64,000 nucleotides of DNA from Pseudomonadota bacterium (GTDB lineage: Bacteria > Pseudomonadota > Gammaproteobacteria > Burkholderiales > Burkholderiaceae_B), in assembly GCA_023439305.1 (NCBI GenBank), contig JAEXOO010000006.1:3666-67665 (forward strand). The letters are read 5' to 3'. The position numbers and the translations under genes were made by a program. Shown here one piece after another: positions 1-8,198 of the stretch; position 1 is the first letter of the stretch; every line of letters begins with the position of its first letter. The notes under the pieces were generated by a model. It made no database searches and had not been told where the DNA came from. It saw only the letters and a program-made list of their open reading frames with translations.

Positions 1-1
1 G

Positions 2-823
2 ATCGTCGGTTACGTGGGGGAGTTTCCCCTGGGACATGTGGCATTTTTCGGCATAGGCGCGTATGCAGTCGCTATCCTGAGCTCGCCCGCCGTAGGCTGG
101 CCCGTTACCTTGTCCCTGCCTGCCGCCGCCCTGATCTCGGCTGTGCTGGGATGGCTGATCGGGCGCATCACGCTGCGCCTGAACGGGCCTTTCTTCGTCA
201 TCGTGACCTTGGCCTTTGCCGAAGTGCTGCGTCTGCTGGCCAATAACTGGATAGGCCTGACCAACGGCCCCATGGGCATAGCAGGCGTGGCGCATCCGGC
301 GATTCTGGATGCCTGGCCCGTGTTGCATGGCAAGCGCGGCTTTGTGTTCATGGGCGTGATCCTGGCAGCGGTGGCTTTCTATGTCTGTTATCGGCTGGTT
401 TACTCCAGCGCAGGCCGAGCTGCCGTGACGCTGCGGGAAAATCGTTATGTGGCCCAGTCCGTGGGCATCAATCCGTTCCGATATGCCTTGTTCGTGTTTG
501 TCGTGGCGGCGTTTCTGGCCGGGCTGGCGGGCGCTTACTATGCGACGTATATCGGTTTTGTCGGGCCGGAAGTCTTTGGCTTTCCGTTCACGGCGACCAT
601 GATCATCATGGTGCTGCTGGGCGGCAAGGGCACGCTCATCGGTCCAGTACTCGGCGCTGTCATTGTGACCTTGCTGGAGGAGTATCTGCGCGAGTTCAAG
701 GAGTTGCGCCTGTCTCTGTTCGGTCTGGTGGTGATGGGCGTGGTGCTGTTTGCGCCGGATGGCGTCATGGGGTATGTCCGTCAACGTCTTGCGCAAGGTT
801 TCAGGAGGGTGCGCCATGCTTGA
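2..823 (+). CDS. livM: LivM-type branched-chain amino acid ABC transporter permease (5' truncated)
   Basis: Inner-membrane permease of a Liv/HAAT ABC importer for branched-chain or related amino acids, including aromatic acids in some members. The reading frame is open from base 2 and begins with residues matching the conserved LivM segment GY.G..PLGH.AFFGIGAY, so the start codon and a few N-terminal helices lie outside the window. Several hydrophobic helices follow, and the motif GGKGTLIGPVLGA near residue 205 is the usual LivM/LivH EAA-like loop. The C-terminus ends with FAPDGVMG.VRQ, typical of LivM. Its stop overlaps the livG start, so the two are translationally coupled. LivH and the binding protein would be expected upstream. 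Substrate cannot be read from sequence. Confidence 0.93.
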   Translation: MVGYVGEFPLGHVAFFGIGAYAVAILSSPAVGWPVTLSLPAAALISAVLGWLIGRITLRLNGPFFVIVTLAFAEVLRLLANNWIGLTNGPMGIAGVAHPAILDAWPVLHGKRGFVFMGVILAAVAFYVCYRLVYSSAGRAAVTLRENRYVAQSVGINPFRYALFVFVVAAFLAGLAGAYYATYIGFVGPEVFGFPFTATMIIMVLLGGKGTLIGPVLGAVIVTLLEEYLREFKELRLSLFGLVVMGVVLFAPDGVMGYVRQRLAQGFRRVRHA

Positions 824-1577
824 AGTTCAAGGATTGGGTAAGTCATTCGGCGGTATCCATGCCGTGCAGGATATCGATTTCGTGGTGCCCAAAGGACAGA
901 TCGTCAGTCTTATCGGCCCTAACGGCGCGGGCAAGACAACCTGCTTCAACCTGATCACCGGTTTCTATCACCCGACCCGGGGGCAGGTGCGCTGGGATGG
1001 CGTGGATGTGACCGGCAGCCGGCCTTGCGACATGGCGCAGCGCGGAGTGATACGCACGTTCCAGAAGACCAATGTGCTGCGATCGCTGACGGCCTTCGAC
1101 AATCTGGTGCATGCACAGTATCTGCAGGATAGAGATCCTTTGTGGCGCACGTTCTGGCCGGGGCGCCAGCGCCAGGCGCAAAGCCGCCAGATGCATGATC
1201 GGGCCGCTGCGCTGTTGGAGGTGGTGGGCCTTAGCCGTCGTGGCCAGGTACAGGCCGGCTCGCTGTCCTGCGGCGAGCTACGCCTGCTGGAGGTGGCGGT
1301 CGCCTTGGCCGCGCAGCCACGCCTGCTGATGCTGGACGAGCCGGCGGCCGGCCTGAACACGCGTGAGGCCGAGCATCTGGCAGAGCTGCTGCGCCAGCTG
1401 CCTGGCCAGTGGGTCGAGTCCGTGCTGGTGGTGGAACACAATATGAACCTGATCATGCGAGTCTCGGATCATATTGTGGTGATGAATTTCGGCAAGAAAC
1501 TGGCCACCGGCACGCCGGTTCAGATCCAGTCCAATGAGCAGGTGATGGAGGCGTACATGGGGAGGAAAGCGGCATGA
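816..1577 (+). CDS. livG: LivG-type ABC transporter ATP-binding protein
   Basis: One of the two cytoplasmic ATPases of the Liv importer (253 aa, normal length). The ATG at 816 is chosen over the upstream in-frame start at 750 because a strong Shine-Dalgarno AGGAGGG sits at 803-809 and because the family begins close to the beta strand L-E-V-Q-G. Walker [10 protein letters not shown] is at residues 34-42, the signature is LSCGE (a variant of LSGGQ, as often in LivG), and Walker B is LLMLDEPAAGL, followed by VVEHNMNLIM with the switch histidine. It overlaps livM by 8 bp and livF by 4 bp, so livM-livG-livF form one transcription unit. Confidence 0.95.
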   Translation: MLEVQGLGKSFGGIHAVQDIDFVVPKGQIVSLIGPNGAGKTTCFNLITGFYHPTRGQVRWDGVDVTGSRPCDMAQRGVIRTFQKTNVLRSLTAFDNLVHAQYLQDRDPLWRTFWPGRQRQAQSRQMHDRAAALLEVVGLSRRGQVQAGSLSCGELRLLEVAVALAAQPRLLMLDEPAAGLNTREAEHLAELLRQLPGQWVESVLVVEHNMNLIMRVSDHIVVMNFGKKLATGTPVQIQSNEQVMEAYMGRKAA

Positions 1578-2302
1578 CGGTATTGAATTCAACGCCTTTG
1601 CTCGAATTGGATCAGGTCGTGGCCGGCTATGGAAATCTGGTGGCGCTGCATGGCATCAGCCTGACCATACAGCCGGGCGAGGTGGTGGCATTGCTGGGCG
1701 CCAATGGGGCCGGCAAGTCCACAACCTTGCGTGCTATTTCAGGCTTGATCAAGCCTATGGAAGGTGCCATCCGTTGGAAGGGGCAGGACATTCACGGTCG
1801 AAGTCCGGATTACATTTTGCGCCTGGGCTTGTCGCATTGCCCTGAGGAGCGTCATGTCTGGCCTGAAATGAGCGTGGAGGAAAACCTGGAGCTGGGCGCC
1901 TACCTGATCCGGTCGCGTATCGAGGTGGAACGCCGCAAGGCTATTGCTTTTCACCGCTTTCCGCGCCTGAAGGAGCGTGCCCGCCAGCTGGCCGGCACGC
2001 TGAGCGGGGGCGAGCAGCAGATGCTGGCCATTGCCCGCGCGCTGATGTCCGAGCCAGAGCTGCTGATCCTGGACGAGCCCTCCTTGGGCCTGAGTCCCAA
2101 GATGGCATTGGAGGTCTTTGATGTGGTGCAGGAAATCAGCGAGCACGGCGTATCTATTCTGGTGGTGGAGCAGAACGTGCACAACGCGTTGAGCGTGGCC
2201 AGCCGCGCCTATGTGCTGGAGACCGGGCAGGTGATTGCCGAGAAGGACAGCGACACGTTGCGCAATGATCCGGAGCTCTTGAGCGCCTACCTGGGCGGTT
2301 GA
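1574..2302 (+). CDS. livF: LivF-type ABC transporter ATP-binding protein
   Basis: Second ATPase of the Liv importer, 242 aa. The ATG overlaps the livG stop in an ATGA arrangement, so translation is coupled. Walker A GANGAGKST lies near residue 40, the signature is LSGGEQQ and Walker B is LLILDEPSLGL, followed by VVEQNVHNAL; all are canonical for LivF. It is the last gene of the operon: a new AT-rich promoter region begins within 40 bp of its stop. The genes downstream (monooxygenase, oxygenase-like protein) raise the possibility that the importer brings in an aromatic or heterocyclic acid, but that is only positional inference. Confidence 0.95.
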   Translation: MTVLNSTPLLELDQVVAGYGNLVALHGISLTIQPGEVVALLGANGAGKSTTLRAISGLIKPMEGAIRWKGQDIHGRSPDYILRLGLSHCPEERHVWPEMSVEENLELGAYLIRSRIEVERRKAIAFHRFPRLKERARQLAGTLSGGEQQMLAIARALMSEPELLILDEPSLGLSPKMALEVFDVVQEISEHGVSILVVEQNVHNALSVASRAYVLETGQVIAEKDSDTLRNDPELLSAYLGG

Positions 2303-2338
2303 CACGGCGCGTTCGTACCTGGGCGCAGGCCTGGTTTA

Positions 2339-2369
2339 TTGACAGTCAAAAATTATTTATCCGTTTAAT
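2339..2369 (+). promoter_or_regulatory. Putative sigma-70 promoter of the monooxygenase operon
   Basis: A perfect -35 TTGACA (2339-2344) is followed by an AT-rich stretch with TTTAAT at 2364-2369, a spacer of 19 bp (long but tolerable). The -10 overlaps the 10-bp palindrome TTTAATTAAA (2364-2373), which could be an operator for the TetR regulator encoded at the end of this operon. It lies in the only AT-rich gap between livF and the monooxygenase. Confidence 0.45.
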
Positions 2370-2411
2370 TAAATTATTGTGAAGCCTGTAGCCTGGGCGA
2401 AGGAAAACAGC

Positions 2412-3626
2412 ATGAGCAAGACATTGAAAGTGGGCGTGATCGGAGCGGGTATCGGTGGAGTGACCCTGGCAGCGGCGTTGACGCAGCGCGGTCTGGACGT
2501 GCATCTGTTCGAGCGGGCCGCAGAGTTCGGCGAAGTGGGCGCCGGCATACAGATGACCCCCAATGCGGTCAAGGTACTCAATGCGCTGGGGGTTCATGAT
2601 GATCTGGCAGCCGTGGGGTTTTTGCCCGAGGCGCTGGTGGGCCGCAACTGGGAAACAGGAGAGGAGAGTTTTCGCATTCCGTTGAAGTCGGATTGCCCGC
2701 GCCTGTATGGCGCCGAATTCTTCCATGTGCATCGCGCTGACCTGCACGAACTGCTGACGCGTCGGCTGGATCAGGCCCGCGTGACATTCAATGCCCAGTG
2801 CGTGGATGTCACTCAGGAGGCGGACCAGGCGGTGGCGCATTTTGCCGATGGCAGCCGTTTCGAGGCGGATTTGATCGTGGGTGCAGATGGGGTTCGGTCT
2901 GAGGTCCGGCGTGCGTTGTTCGGGCCTGAGGATCCGCATTTCACCGGCAATATGTGCTATCGGGCCGTCGTGCCTTTTGATCAGATGCCCGATTTTGTGG
3001 CTCCCGAGGCTTCGTTCTGGTTCGGGCCCAAGAGCCATGTGGTGACGTACTTCGTCAATGGTGGCAAGGCGGTCAATATTGTTGCGGTCAATGAAAGCAG
3101 CGATTGGGTCCAGGAGTCCTGGAACGTGCGCAGCACGCGCGAGTCCATGCTGGCTGATTTCGCGGGCTGGCACCCCAACATCCAGCGATTGTTCGAGCGG
3201 GTGGAGGATGTGTATCAATGGGGGCTGTTTGATCGTGATCCGATGAACACTTGGACCCAGGGCCGTGTGACTTTGCTGGGCGATGCTGCGCATCCCATGC
3301 TGCCGTTTCTGTCGCAAGGGGCGGCCATGGCGATCGAGGACGCCTATGTACTGGCGACCGCGCTGGCGGGCATGCCGGACAATCTGTCCGCCGCCTTGCG
3401 GGCCTACGAACAAGAGCGCCTGCCGCGCACCAGCCGGGTGCAACTGGAGGCGCGCGAGCGAGGCCGCACTTACCATCTGGCTGACAAGCAGGAGCAGGAA
3501 CGCCGCGATGCCGCCTATCGGGAGCAGCAGGCGCGCAATCCGCACGCAGGAGGCATCAAGACGGATTGGGTCTATTCGTATAATGCGACTGACTTTCAGC
3601 CGGAAAATGTTCCGGCGTCGTCCTGA
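2412..3626 (+). CDS. FAD-dependent aromatic-ring monooxygenase (NicC/salicylate hydroxylase-like)
   Basis: Class A flavoprotein monooxygenase, 404 aa, which would hydroxylate an aromatic or N-heteroaromatic acid using NAD(P)H and O2. The Rossmann motif GAGIGG is at residues 11-16, the DG motif GADGVRS at 158-163, and the FAD ribose motif GDAAHPMLPFLSQGA at 290-304. The ATG at 2412 is preferred over GTG 2379 because AAGGAAA precedes it and the Rossmann strand then starts at the usual place. Overall it resembles 6-hydroxynicotinate 3-monooxygenase and salicylate or 3-hydroxybenzoate hydroxylases, but I cannot assign the substrate. It leads an operon with a DUF2236 protein (17 bp gap) and a TetR regulator. 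Confidence 0.85.
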   Translation: MSKTLKVGVIGAGIGGVTLAAALTQRGLDVHLFERAAEFGEVGAGIQMTPNAVKVLNALGVHDDLAAVGFLPEALVGRNWETGEESFRIPLKSDCPRLYGAEFFHVHRADLHELLTRRLDQARVTFNAQCVDVTQEADQAVAHFADGSRFEADLIVGADGVRSEVRRALFGPEDPHFTGNMCYRAVVPFDQMPDFVAPEASFWFGPKSHVVTYFVNGGKAVNIVAVNESSDWVQESWNVRSTRESMLADFAGWHPNIQRLFERVEDVYQWGLFDRDPMNTWTQGRVTLLGDAAHPMLPFLSQGAAMAIEDAYVLATALAGMPDNLSAALRAYEQERLPRTSRVQLEARERGRTYHLADKQEQERRDAAYREQQARNPHAGGIKTDWVYSYNATDFQPENVPASS

Positions 3627-3643
3627 GCCCAAGGGGATTCTGA

Positions 3644-4519
3644 TTGCAGTTCCTACGCCAGCGCATTGAAGACCAGATTCATGCCGTTACCGGGCTGGAC
3701 TCCAGCCCGGTGGACTTTTCCCAGCCTGTCGGCGACCCGGGGCTGTTTGGCCCGGACTCGGCTGTCTGGATCGTGCATGCGGATTTCACGTCCATGCTGA
3801 TCGGCGGGGTGACTGCCTTGTACCTGCAGATGCTGGAGCCGCGGGTGCTGGCTGGCGTCTGGGATCACTCCAACTTTCGTCAGGACATGCATGGCCGTCT
3901 GGCGCGAACCGCGCAATTCATTTCGGCAGTAAGTTATGGCGGACGTGAACAGGCGTTGCAGTTCATCGCCCGGGTGCGCACCTTGCATGAAAGGGTGCGC
4001 GGCCAATTGCCGGATGGCACGCCGTATGATGCGAACGATCCGGAGCTGTTGGCCTGGGTGCATCACACTCAGGCCTATAGTTTTTTGCGGGCTCATTGCT
4101 GCTACCGCAATCCCGGGCTGGCTGTCGAGCTGCAAGATCGCTATATCAGCGAGTACCGTATTGTGGCTCAGGCATTGGGGGCGGATGGCGCGCTCGCCAG
4201 TGACCGGCCTGCGCTGGAACAGCGTATTGAATATCGGCGCACACGGGCGCTTGTCGATGAGCGCACCTTGGAAGTGGCCCGTATTCTGCGGCAATCCGCC
4301 CGGCAGTTCAGCGGCCCTAAAGCCTGGGCGGGGCGCCTGTTCATGGATTCGGCGCTGGATATGTTGCCGCCCTGGGCTCAGGACTGTTTCGAGCACGGTC
4401 CCTCGGCGCTGGAGCGCCGCGCGCGGCGGACTGCTGTGATGGCCATGGCGCGCAGTCTTCGTTGGGCGACGCGCAATGGATCGGTGCACAGGGCCCGACG
4501 GCGCATGGAGCTGTCATGA
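3644..4519 (+). CDS. DUF2236 / MpaB-like oxygenase-family protein
   Basis: Protein of 291 aa of the DUF2236 (ER/B/mpaB/Lcp) family, heme-type oxygenase-related proteins that include latex-clearing protein. Supporting segments are W.VHAD.TSMLIGG.TAL..QMLEPRV.AGV.DHS near residues 43-75 and LLAWVHHT with its histidine pair near residue 140. The start is a TTG at 3644, supported by AAGGGGA at 3631-3637 and by the absence of an ATG before the conserved region. There is no signal peptide. It lies 17 bp after the monooxygenase and 33 bp before the TetR gene, so the three are probably cotranscribed. Family members next to TetR genes are common, but their substrate is generally unknown. Confidence 0.8.
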   Translation: MQFLRQRIEDQIHAVTGLDSSPVDFSQPVGDPGLFGPDSAVWIVHADFTSMLIGGVTALYLQMLEPRVLAGVWDHSNFRQDMHGRLARTAQFISAVSYGGREQALQFIARVRTLHERVRGQLPDGTPYDANDPELLAWVHHTQAYSFLRAHCCYRNPGLAVELQDRYISEYRIVAQALGADGALASDRPALEQRIEYRRTRALVDERTLEVARILRQSARQFSGPKAWAGRLFMDSALDMLPPWAQDCFEHGPSALERRARRTAVMAMARSLRWATRNGSVHRARRRMELS

Positions 4520-4552
4520 ACACGCCATTGGGCAGAAAATAGCGGAGTATCG

Positions 4553-5275
4553 ATGGAGAAAAAAACAATGCCAACTTCAGCCGCAGCAGAGCGCTGGGTC
4601 AAGCGTGATCGGCCGGGTCGGCCGGAGGGTGTGGGCGACAATGCATCCGAACGCATACTGGATGCGGCCGAGCAGGCGTTCTCGGAAACCGGCTATGCGG
4701 GTACGACATTGCGCATCATCGCCCAGCGCGCCGCTGTGACGCAGGCCTTGATCAACTATTATTTTGGCTCCAAGTATGGTCTTTACGAGGCTGTCTTCAT
4801 TCGTCGAGGTCGCCTGATTTCCGACGAGCGTTTACTGCGCCTGGAACAATTGCGTACCGCGCCGCGTACGGCGCCCCTGGAGGGTGTGGTACGCGCCTTT
4901 TTGGCACCGACCATTGCATTGCGCGAGACCGAGGGCGGCCGGCGTTTCCTGCGCCTGCAGGCCCGCCTGCACACGGAGCCGGCAGAAATTTCCTACAAAT
5001 TGCGCAACGAAGCCTATGACGCTTCTACGCGCGCCTACGTTCAATTGCTGGAAGAAATATTGCCGCAGCTCCCCGCCCGAGACGTGTATTGGCGCATGGT
5101 GTTGATGATAGGTGCCTATATGTATGCGTTTTCCGATACGCATCGCCTGGAGGAGCTGGCGCCGGTCGTGTGCGATCCGAACGATACCGGCGAGGTCTTT
5201 GAACAGATCGTGGCGTTTGTGACGGCGGGGCTGCAGGCCCCGGCTGTCAGCCTGCCGGTTAGAAAGAGCGACTGA
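4553..5275 (+). CDS. TetR/AcrR-family transcriptional regulator
   Basis: DNA-binding regulator of 240 aa. The TetR N-terminal helix-turn-helix lies at about residues 30-75 (ILDAAEQAFSETGYAGTTLR, then AAVTQALINYYFGSKYGLYE). The C-terminal ligand-binding region is all-helical and ends near residue 235. An alternative ATG at 4568 has GGAGA upstream and is equally possible; the difference of five residues does not affect the domain. As the third gene of the monooxygenase/DUF2236 operon it is the natural candidate for its ligand-responsive repressor. It converges on the LysR gene with a 9-bp gap and no obvious terminator between them. Confidence 0.9.
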   Translation: MEKKTMPTSAAAERWVKRDRPGRPEGVGDNASERILDAAEQAFSETGYAGTTLRIIAQRAAVTQALINYYFGSKYGLYEAVFIRRGRLISDERLLRLEQLRTAPRTAPLEGVVRAFLAPTIALRETEGGRRFLRLQARLHTEPAEISYKLRNEAYDASTRAYVQLLEEILPQLPARDVYWRMVLMIGAYMYAFSDTHRLEELAPVVCDPNDTGEVFEQIVAFVTAGLQAPAVSLPVRKSD

Positions 5276-5284
5276 TCGCTTGGT

Positions 5285-6172
5285 TCAGGCGACGCTGTCC
5301 AGCAGGAAGTTCAGCAGTGTCTGGGCACTGGGCTGCAGGTCCCGATGACGGCGCACGCCGATCAGCAGCTCGCGTTGACTCCAGTCTTCGTCCAGTTCCA
5401 GCATGCGTGTGTTGGGAACATGGTAGATGCGCGCGCTTTCGCGCGGCAGTATGGCAATGCCCATGCCCGCATTGACCAGCAAGCACATGGCGTCGTAGCC
5501 TGAGACCTCCGTGCGCACGCGCACGGAGCGATTGGCCTCCATGGCGACTTTGGTGATCTGGTAATTGATTTGCGTGCCCGGCAGCAGCGTGATCTGCTCG
5601 TGCTCCAGGGTCTGCTCGAAGCGCAGCCGCTCATGGCCGGCCAAGGGGTGGTCGCCCGGGACCAGCACCACCAGCTTGTCGCTACGAAACGGATAGGCTT
5701 CGATATCGGCATCGTAGGGCAGGCGGGTGAATACACCCAGGTCCGCTTTGCCGTCGGCCAGAGCGCGAATGATGTCCAGACTGGTTTTTTCTTCCAGCTG
5801 CAGGCGCAGGCTGGGATGCAGGCGTCCGAACTCACCCAGCGGCCCGGGCAGGAATTGGGATATGGCCGAAGTGTTGGCCAGGATGTGGACCAGGCCTTGC
5901 TGGCCTTGCGAATAGGCTTGCAGGCGAGACTCGATGTCTTCCACGCTGTTGAGCAGGGCGCGTGAACGATACAGCAATTCCAGCCCCGCCGCAGTGGGGC
6001 TGACGCCTTTATTGGTACGCACCAACAAGATGGTGTTCAGGGACTGTTCCAGATCGGCGATGCGGCGGCTGACGGCTGCAGCGGCGATATGCTCGCGTTC
6101 GGCCGCCTGGCTGATCGTGCCGGCTTCCAGTACCCGGACAAACAGCTTGAGGGTTAGAAGGTCCAGTTTCAT
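5285..6172 (-). CDS. LysR-family transcriptional regulator
   Basis: LTTR of 295 aa. The winged HTH occupies about residues 1-60, with FVRVLEAGTISQAAEREHIA followed by AVSRRIADLEQSL. The remainder is a periplasmic-binding-protein-like effector domain with a typical L..GKADLGVF segment. The ATG at 6172 follows directly on the usual N-terminus M-K-L-D-L-L-T. It lies downstream of the maleate isomerase gene in the same orientation, but a strong terminator separates them. The LTTR may control that gene or the Liv/monooxygenase region; there is no divergent partner, so its target cannot be deduced. Confidence 0.92.
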   Translation of the reverse strand: MKLDLLTLKLFVRVLEAGTISQAAEREHIAAAAVSRRIADLEQSLNTILLVRTNKGVSPTAAGLELLYRSRALLNSVEDIESRLQAYSQGQQGLVHILANTSAISQFLPGPLGEFGRLHPSLRLQLEEKTSLDIIRALADGKADLGVFTRLPYDADIEAYPFRSDKLVVLVPGDHPLAGHERLRFEQTLEHEQITLLPGTQINYQITKVAMEANRSVRVRTEVSGYDAMCLLVNAGMGIAILPRESARIYHVPNTRMLELDEDWSQRELLIGVRRHRDLQPSAQTLLNFLLDSVA

Positions 6173-6210
6173 GCAGGCATCATATCTTTTTTTTCAGCTT
6201 GCTTGCATGC

Positions 6211-6251
6211 ATAAAAAAAGCCCCGCCGGCACAGGGCCGGCAGGGCTTTTT
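6211..6251 (-). terminator. Rho-independent terminator of the maleate isomerase gene
   Basis: An 11-bp stem, GCCCCGCCGGC (6220-6230) with GCCGGCAGGGC (6236-6246), has one wobble pair and a 5-nt loop. Read on the minus strand it is followed by a long U tract from the A run at 6213-6219. T residues on the other side give weak function in the plus direction. It sits just beyond the stop of the gene at 6268. Confidence 0.9.
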
Positions 6252-6267
6252 ACATCAGTGCGGGCGA

Positions 6268-7032
6268 TCAGGCCTGCGCAGGCTTGGCGCCGGACAGAAT
6301 GTGGCCGGCGTTGGGCACACGTGTTTCCAGGCCCAGGGTCTTGAGCATCTGGTACACGGTGCAGACGGCGGCCGACAGCACGGGCTTGCCGATCAGGTCC
6401 TGAGCGCGCTGGATGGCGGGCAGAGAAGGCATCTGCACACAAGCGGACAGGATCACGGCGTCCACGCCGTCGTGGTTCAGGCGCTGAACGTGTTCGAGCA
6501 GGTTTTCAGGGTTCAGCAGACCCACTTCCAGGTTGTCCGACACTTCCAGGCTGATGGAGTCTTGCACGTCGATGCCTTCGGCAACGATGTAGTCGGCCAC
6601 GCGCTTGGTCAGCGGCTTCATGTAGGGGGTGATGATGGAGACCTTCTTGTAGCCGAATTCTTTCAGCGTATCCACCAGCGCGCCGGCCGAGCTCAGCACG
6701 GGGATTTCAACGCCGTTTTCTTTCACGGTGTTCTGCAGGCGGGCCTGCGAGACACGGTGGTAGCCGTCGCCCTGCGCCATGATGGCGACCAGGCAGGCGT
6801 AGGCCATGACGTTCATGCGGGCGTCGCTCAGCTCAACTGCGCAGCGGTCGCTGGCGATATCCATGGCTTTCAGCTCTTCGGGCGTCACGTTCATCATGCG
6901 CATGCGCGAGGAGTGGAAGGTGAAGCGCTCTTCGGGAAACTCGGCGTAACGAGCCTGCAGCATGGCAGGAATCTCGGTTTCCATGGTGGTGTTGGAGCTG
7001 GGGACGATCTGGCCGATGCGGTAGGTTTTCAT
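6268..7032 (-). CDS. maiA: Maleate cis-trans isomerase
   Basis: Asp/Glu racemase-superfamily enzyme of 254 aa converting maleate to fumarate without cofactor. The N-terminus M-K-T-Y-R-I-G-Q-I-V-P-S-S-N-T-T-M-E-T-E is the hallmark of MaiA/NicE. Both catalytic cysteines are present: Cys80 in AYACLVA and Cys198 in SACVQMPS. Maleate is the last intermediate of nicotinate, maleamate and some gentisate routes. None of the preceding steps except a NicC-like monooxygenase is seen in this window. The gene is monocistronic, with a terminator 17 bp after its stop. Confidence 0.93.
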   Translation of the reverse strand: MKTYRIGQIVPSSNTTMETEIPAMLQARYAEFPEERFTFHSSRMRMMNVTPEELKAMDIASDRCAVELSDARMNVMAYACLVAIMAQGDGYHRVSQARLQNTVKENGVEIPVLSSAGALVDTLKEFGYKKVSIITPYMKPLTKRVADYIVAEGIDVQDSISLEVSDNLEVGLLNPENLLEHVQRLNHDGVDAVILSACVQMPSLPAIQRAQDLIGKPVLSAAVCTVYQMLKTLGLETRVPNAGHILSGAKPAQA

Positions 7033-7077
7033 AGCGGGCTGTCTCTGGATGAATGAGGTTTTTAGATTGACAGGATC

Positions 7078-7106
7078 ATTCTAGAGGCCGCTTTCCCCCT
7101 TGCAAA
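7078..7106 (-). promoter_or_regulatory. Possible promoter of the maleate isomerase gene
   Basis: On the minus strand a -10-like TAGAAT (complement of 7078-7083) lies 16-17 bp after TTTGCA/TTGCAA (complement of 7100-7106). The predicted start of transcription is about 40 bp before the ATG at 7032. The -35 is weak, as expected for an activator-dependent promoter. Confidence 0.35.
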
Positions 7107-7121
7107 TCAATCATCTGTCAA

Positions 7122-7148
7122 CGTGCCATCGCCAATGGCGATGGCACG
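7122..7148. repeat. Perfect 12-bp hairpin after galE, no U tract
   Basis: CGTGCCATCGCC (7122-7133) and GGCGATGGCACG (7137-7148) form a perfect 12-bp inverted repeat with a 3-base AAT spacer. It starts 9 bp beyond the galE stop. There is no T run on either side, so it may be an mRNA 3'-end stabiliser or a factor-dependent stop rather than a classical terminator. Confidence 0.6.
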
Positions 7149-7156
7149 CAGGCGGC

Positions 7157-8164
7157 TTAGCCGCGACTGGCCTGCCAGCGCCAGGCGTCGTCGCACATTT
7201 CCTGGATGTCCTTGTCGGCAGTCCAGCTTAGTTTTTCGCGGGCCAATCGGGTGTCGGCCCAGCAGGAGGCGATGTCGCCAGGACGGCGTGGCGCAATGGT
7301 GTAGGGGATGTCGCGACCGCTGCTGCGGGCAAACGCCTGGATCATCTCCAGCACGGAGTAGCCGCGGCCGGTGCCCAGGTTCACGGCCAGCAATTCGGGC
7401 TCGTTGTCTTGCAAGTAGCGCAGAGCGGCGACATGGCCCTGGGCCAGGTCCATGACGTGAATGTAATCGCGCACGCCAGTGCCGTCGGGGGTGTCGTAGT
7501 CCTGGCCGAAGACCTGCACCTGCTCACGTTGCCCGCTGGCCACCTGGGCGACGTATGGCATCAGGTTGTTGGGCACGCCCTGAGGGGCTTCGCCGATCAG
7601 TCCGGATGGATGTGCGCCCACGGGGTTGAAGTAGCGCAGCAATCCGATGCGCCAGCCGGGCTCGCTTTGGTAGACGTTGCCCATGATTTCTTCCAGGACC
7701 AGCTTGGTGTGGCCGTAAGGATTGGTGGCCGACAGGGGGTGGTCTTCGGGAATGGGAAGCTGCTGCGGATCGCCGTAAACGGTGGCCGACGATGAAAACA
7801 CCAGGCTGCGCACGCCGGCCTGCTGCATGGCCTGCATCAGAGTGACGGTGCCGGCGATATTGTTGTCGTAGTAATTTAGCGGCTGGGATACGGATTCGCC
7901 GACAGCCTTCAAGCCGGCGAAATGGATGACGGCGGCAATGTCGTGCTGTTGGAAAATGCGGTCCAGCAGGACGCGGTCGCGGATATCGCCGCGGATGAAC
8001 TCGGGCCGGGTGCCGCTGATCTGCTCAAGCGCGTCCAGCACGCTTTCCTGGCTGTTGGACAGGTTGTCCAATACCAGGACCTGATAGCCGTCGGCGATCA
8101 ACTCAAGGCAGGTGTGGGAACCAATGAAACCGGTTCCACCGGTGACGAGAATCTTGCGGGTCAT
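7157..8164 (-). CDS. galE: UDP-glucose 4-epimerase
   Basis: Extended short-chain dehydrogenase/reductase of 335 aa interconverting UDP-glucose and UDP-galactose with bound NAD. The nucleotide motif TGGTGFIGSH is at residues 8-17, the catalytic SSSATVYG at 124-131, and YGHTK supplies Tyr150 and Lys154. The start at 8164 is chosen because the Rossmann fold begins immediately after it; a longer frame upstream has no family similarity. It lies 34 bp after the gamma-carbonic anhydrase gene and is probably cotranscribed with it and rimO. It likely supplies UDP-sugars for surface polysaccharide. Confidence 0.95.
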   Translation of the reverse strand: MTRKILVTGGTGFIGSHTCLELIADGYQVLVLDNLSNSQESVLDALEQISGTRPEFIRGDIRDRVLLDRIFQQHDIAAVIHFAGLKAVGESVSQPLNYYDNNIAGTVTLMQAMQQAGVRSLVFSSSATVYGDPQQLPIPEDHPLSATNPYGHTKLVLEEIMGNVYQSEPGWRIGLLRYFNPVGAHPSGLIGEAPQGVPNNLMPYVAQVASGQREQVQVFGQDYDTPDGTGVRDYIHVMDLAQGHVAALRYLQDNEPELLAVNLGTGRGYSVLEMIQAFARSSGRDIPYTIAPRRPGDIASCWADTRLAREKLSWTADKDIQEMCDDAWRWQASRG

Positions 8165-8198
8165 CGGATACGTCTCCAATAAGATGACGGTGAAGGGG

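Noticed and set aside
2364..2373. TTTAATTAAA as a confirmed TetR operator
   Set aside because: It is only 10 bp in an AT-rich promoter and could occur by chance; kept only as a remark on the promoter.
2346..3632. A 428-codon minus-strand frame opposite the flavin monooxygenase
   Set aside because: No family-like motifs and no ribosome-binding site; the plus-strand monooxygenase has all expected FAD motifs.
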